This document shows positions 63,808 to 64,000 of a stretch of DNA of 64,000 nt, one piece after another. Under the pieces are notes generated by a model. That model was not told where the DNA came from, made no database searches, and was given only the letters and a program-made list of their open reading frames with translations. This DNA is from a virus. The stretch is from positions 1-64,000 of IMG/VR virus record IMGVR_UViG_3300032675_000009; one strand, 5' to 3'. The position numbers were made by a program, and so were the translations under genes. How positions within the stretch are numbered: position 1 is the first letter of the stretch; every line of letters starts with the position of its first letter.

Positions 63808-64000
63808 TGTTCACCGTCTTTATGCTGCGCCAGTAGTGCTGCTGCTTCGGCTACGCAGGTCGGGCAGTATTTGTTCTTGGAATCGTACTCTCCGATGGAT
63901 ACCGCCACGAGTACGTATTCGGAGCAGCCGTCGCACGAAACATGCGTCCAAGACAAATTCCCGATGATCGCGTTGATGTCCTGCCACGTGGGGTTGTCCC
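63804..64000 (-). CDS. zinc-ribbon protein, partial (N-terminus outside window)
   Basis: The minus strand ends WTHVSCDGCSEYVLVAVSIG then YCPTCVAEAAALLAQHKDGE, a CxxC/CxxC zinc ribbon. The 5' end lies beyond the window edge. Its stop overlaps the GTG of the next gene, continuing the coupled operon. Confidence 0.65.
   Translation of the reverse strand, partial: DNPTWQDINAIIGNLSWTHVSCDGCSEYVLVAVSIGEYDSKNKYCPTCVAEAAALLAQHKDGEQ

Noticed and set aside
1-64000. Integrase, attachment site or lysogeny module
   Set aside because: No recombinase motif or att-like duplication was seen; a temperate lifestyle cannot be supported from this window.

Overview
The window is most of the genome of a tailed double-stranded DNA phage (or an intact prophage), not a bacterial chromosome. 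A packaging and head module (terminase 17111-19750, portal 21496-23379, capsid 26161-27135), head-tail connectors, a very large tail protein, a pectate-lyase-type tailspike, S74-chaperone proteins and two giant candidate ejection proteins lie on the + strand in canonical late order. I see no tape measure, tail tube or sheath, so a short-tailed (podovirus-like) particle is the best guess. No integrase or bacterial housekeeping gene is visible. The host is probably a Gram-negative bacterium. Several proteins have short Sec signal peptides, some ending in Ala-Gln, and one resembles an outer-membrane barrel. This would fit Acidobacteriota, but the host is inference.

Layout. (1) 1-4620, minus strand: tightly overlapping small early genes read leftward from a TTGACA/17/TTATGC promoter at 4660-4688, interrupted at 2444-3240 by a + strand promoter with a hairpin-rich small gene and an ISL3 transposase fragment. 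(2) 4620-5078: divergent control region with CATCACGTGATG-type palindromes; a promoter at 4991-5020 has an operator over its -10 box. (3) 5079-9812, + strand: overlapping early genes (RNA ligase with a frameshift, DUF550/MazZ-like, VRR-NUC, DUF6948-like, a Gly-Ser/Tyr/Asp repeat protein). (4) 9756-10828, minus strand: lysis pair (holin-like, GH24 endolysin) next to a mosaic scar of a second lysozyme and a homing-endonuclease tail. (5) 10873-13682: small membrane protein, ParB-like protein, coiled-coil proteins and a minus-strand ribbon-helix-helix candidate. (6) 13736-54864: structural region, with a phage sigma factor on the opposite strand (16242-16754), a TnpB remnant after terminase, an initiator-like tRNA and two 15-16-residue basic peptides each with its own promoter. 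(7) 54854-64000, minus strand: early/replication operon with an Acb2/Tad1-like candidate, RusA-like resolvase, HNH proteins, cytosine methyltransferase, decayed Dam-type methylase and DnaB helicase.

If the genome is circular or circularly permuted, the minus-strand block at the left end would run off position 1 and re-enter at the right end, giving one long leftward early operon opposite one long rightward late operon.

Cross-cutting signals: a dispersed palindrome with core GTCCGRATYCGGAC, often near gene ends; repeated TGCTAGAAT-like -10 boxes placed very close to start codons; several broken methyltransferases; and several single-base frameshifts, some in homopolymers, which could be biological switches or assembly errors.
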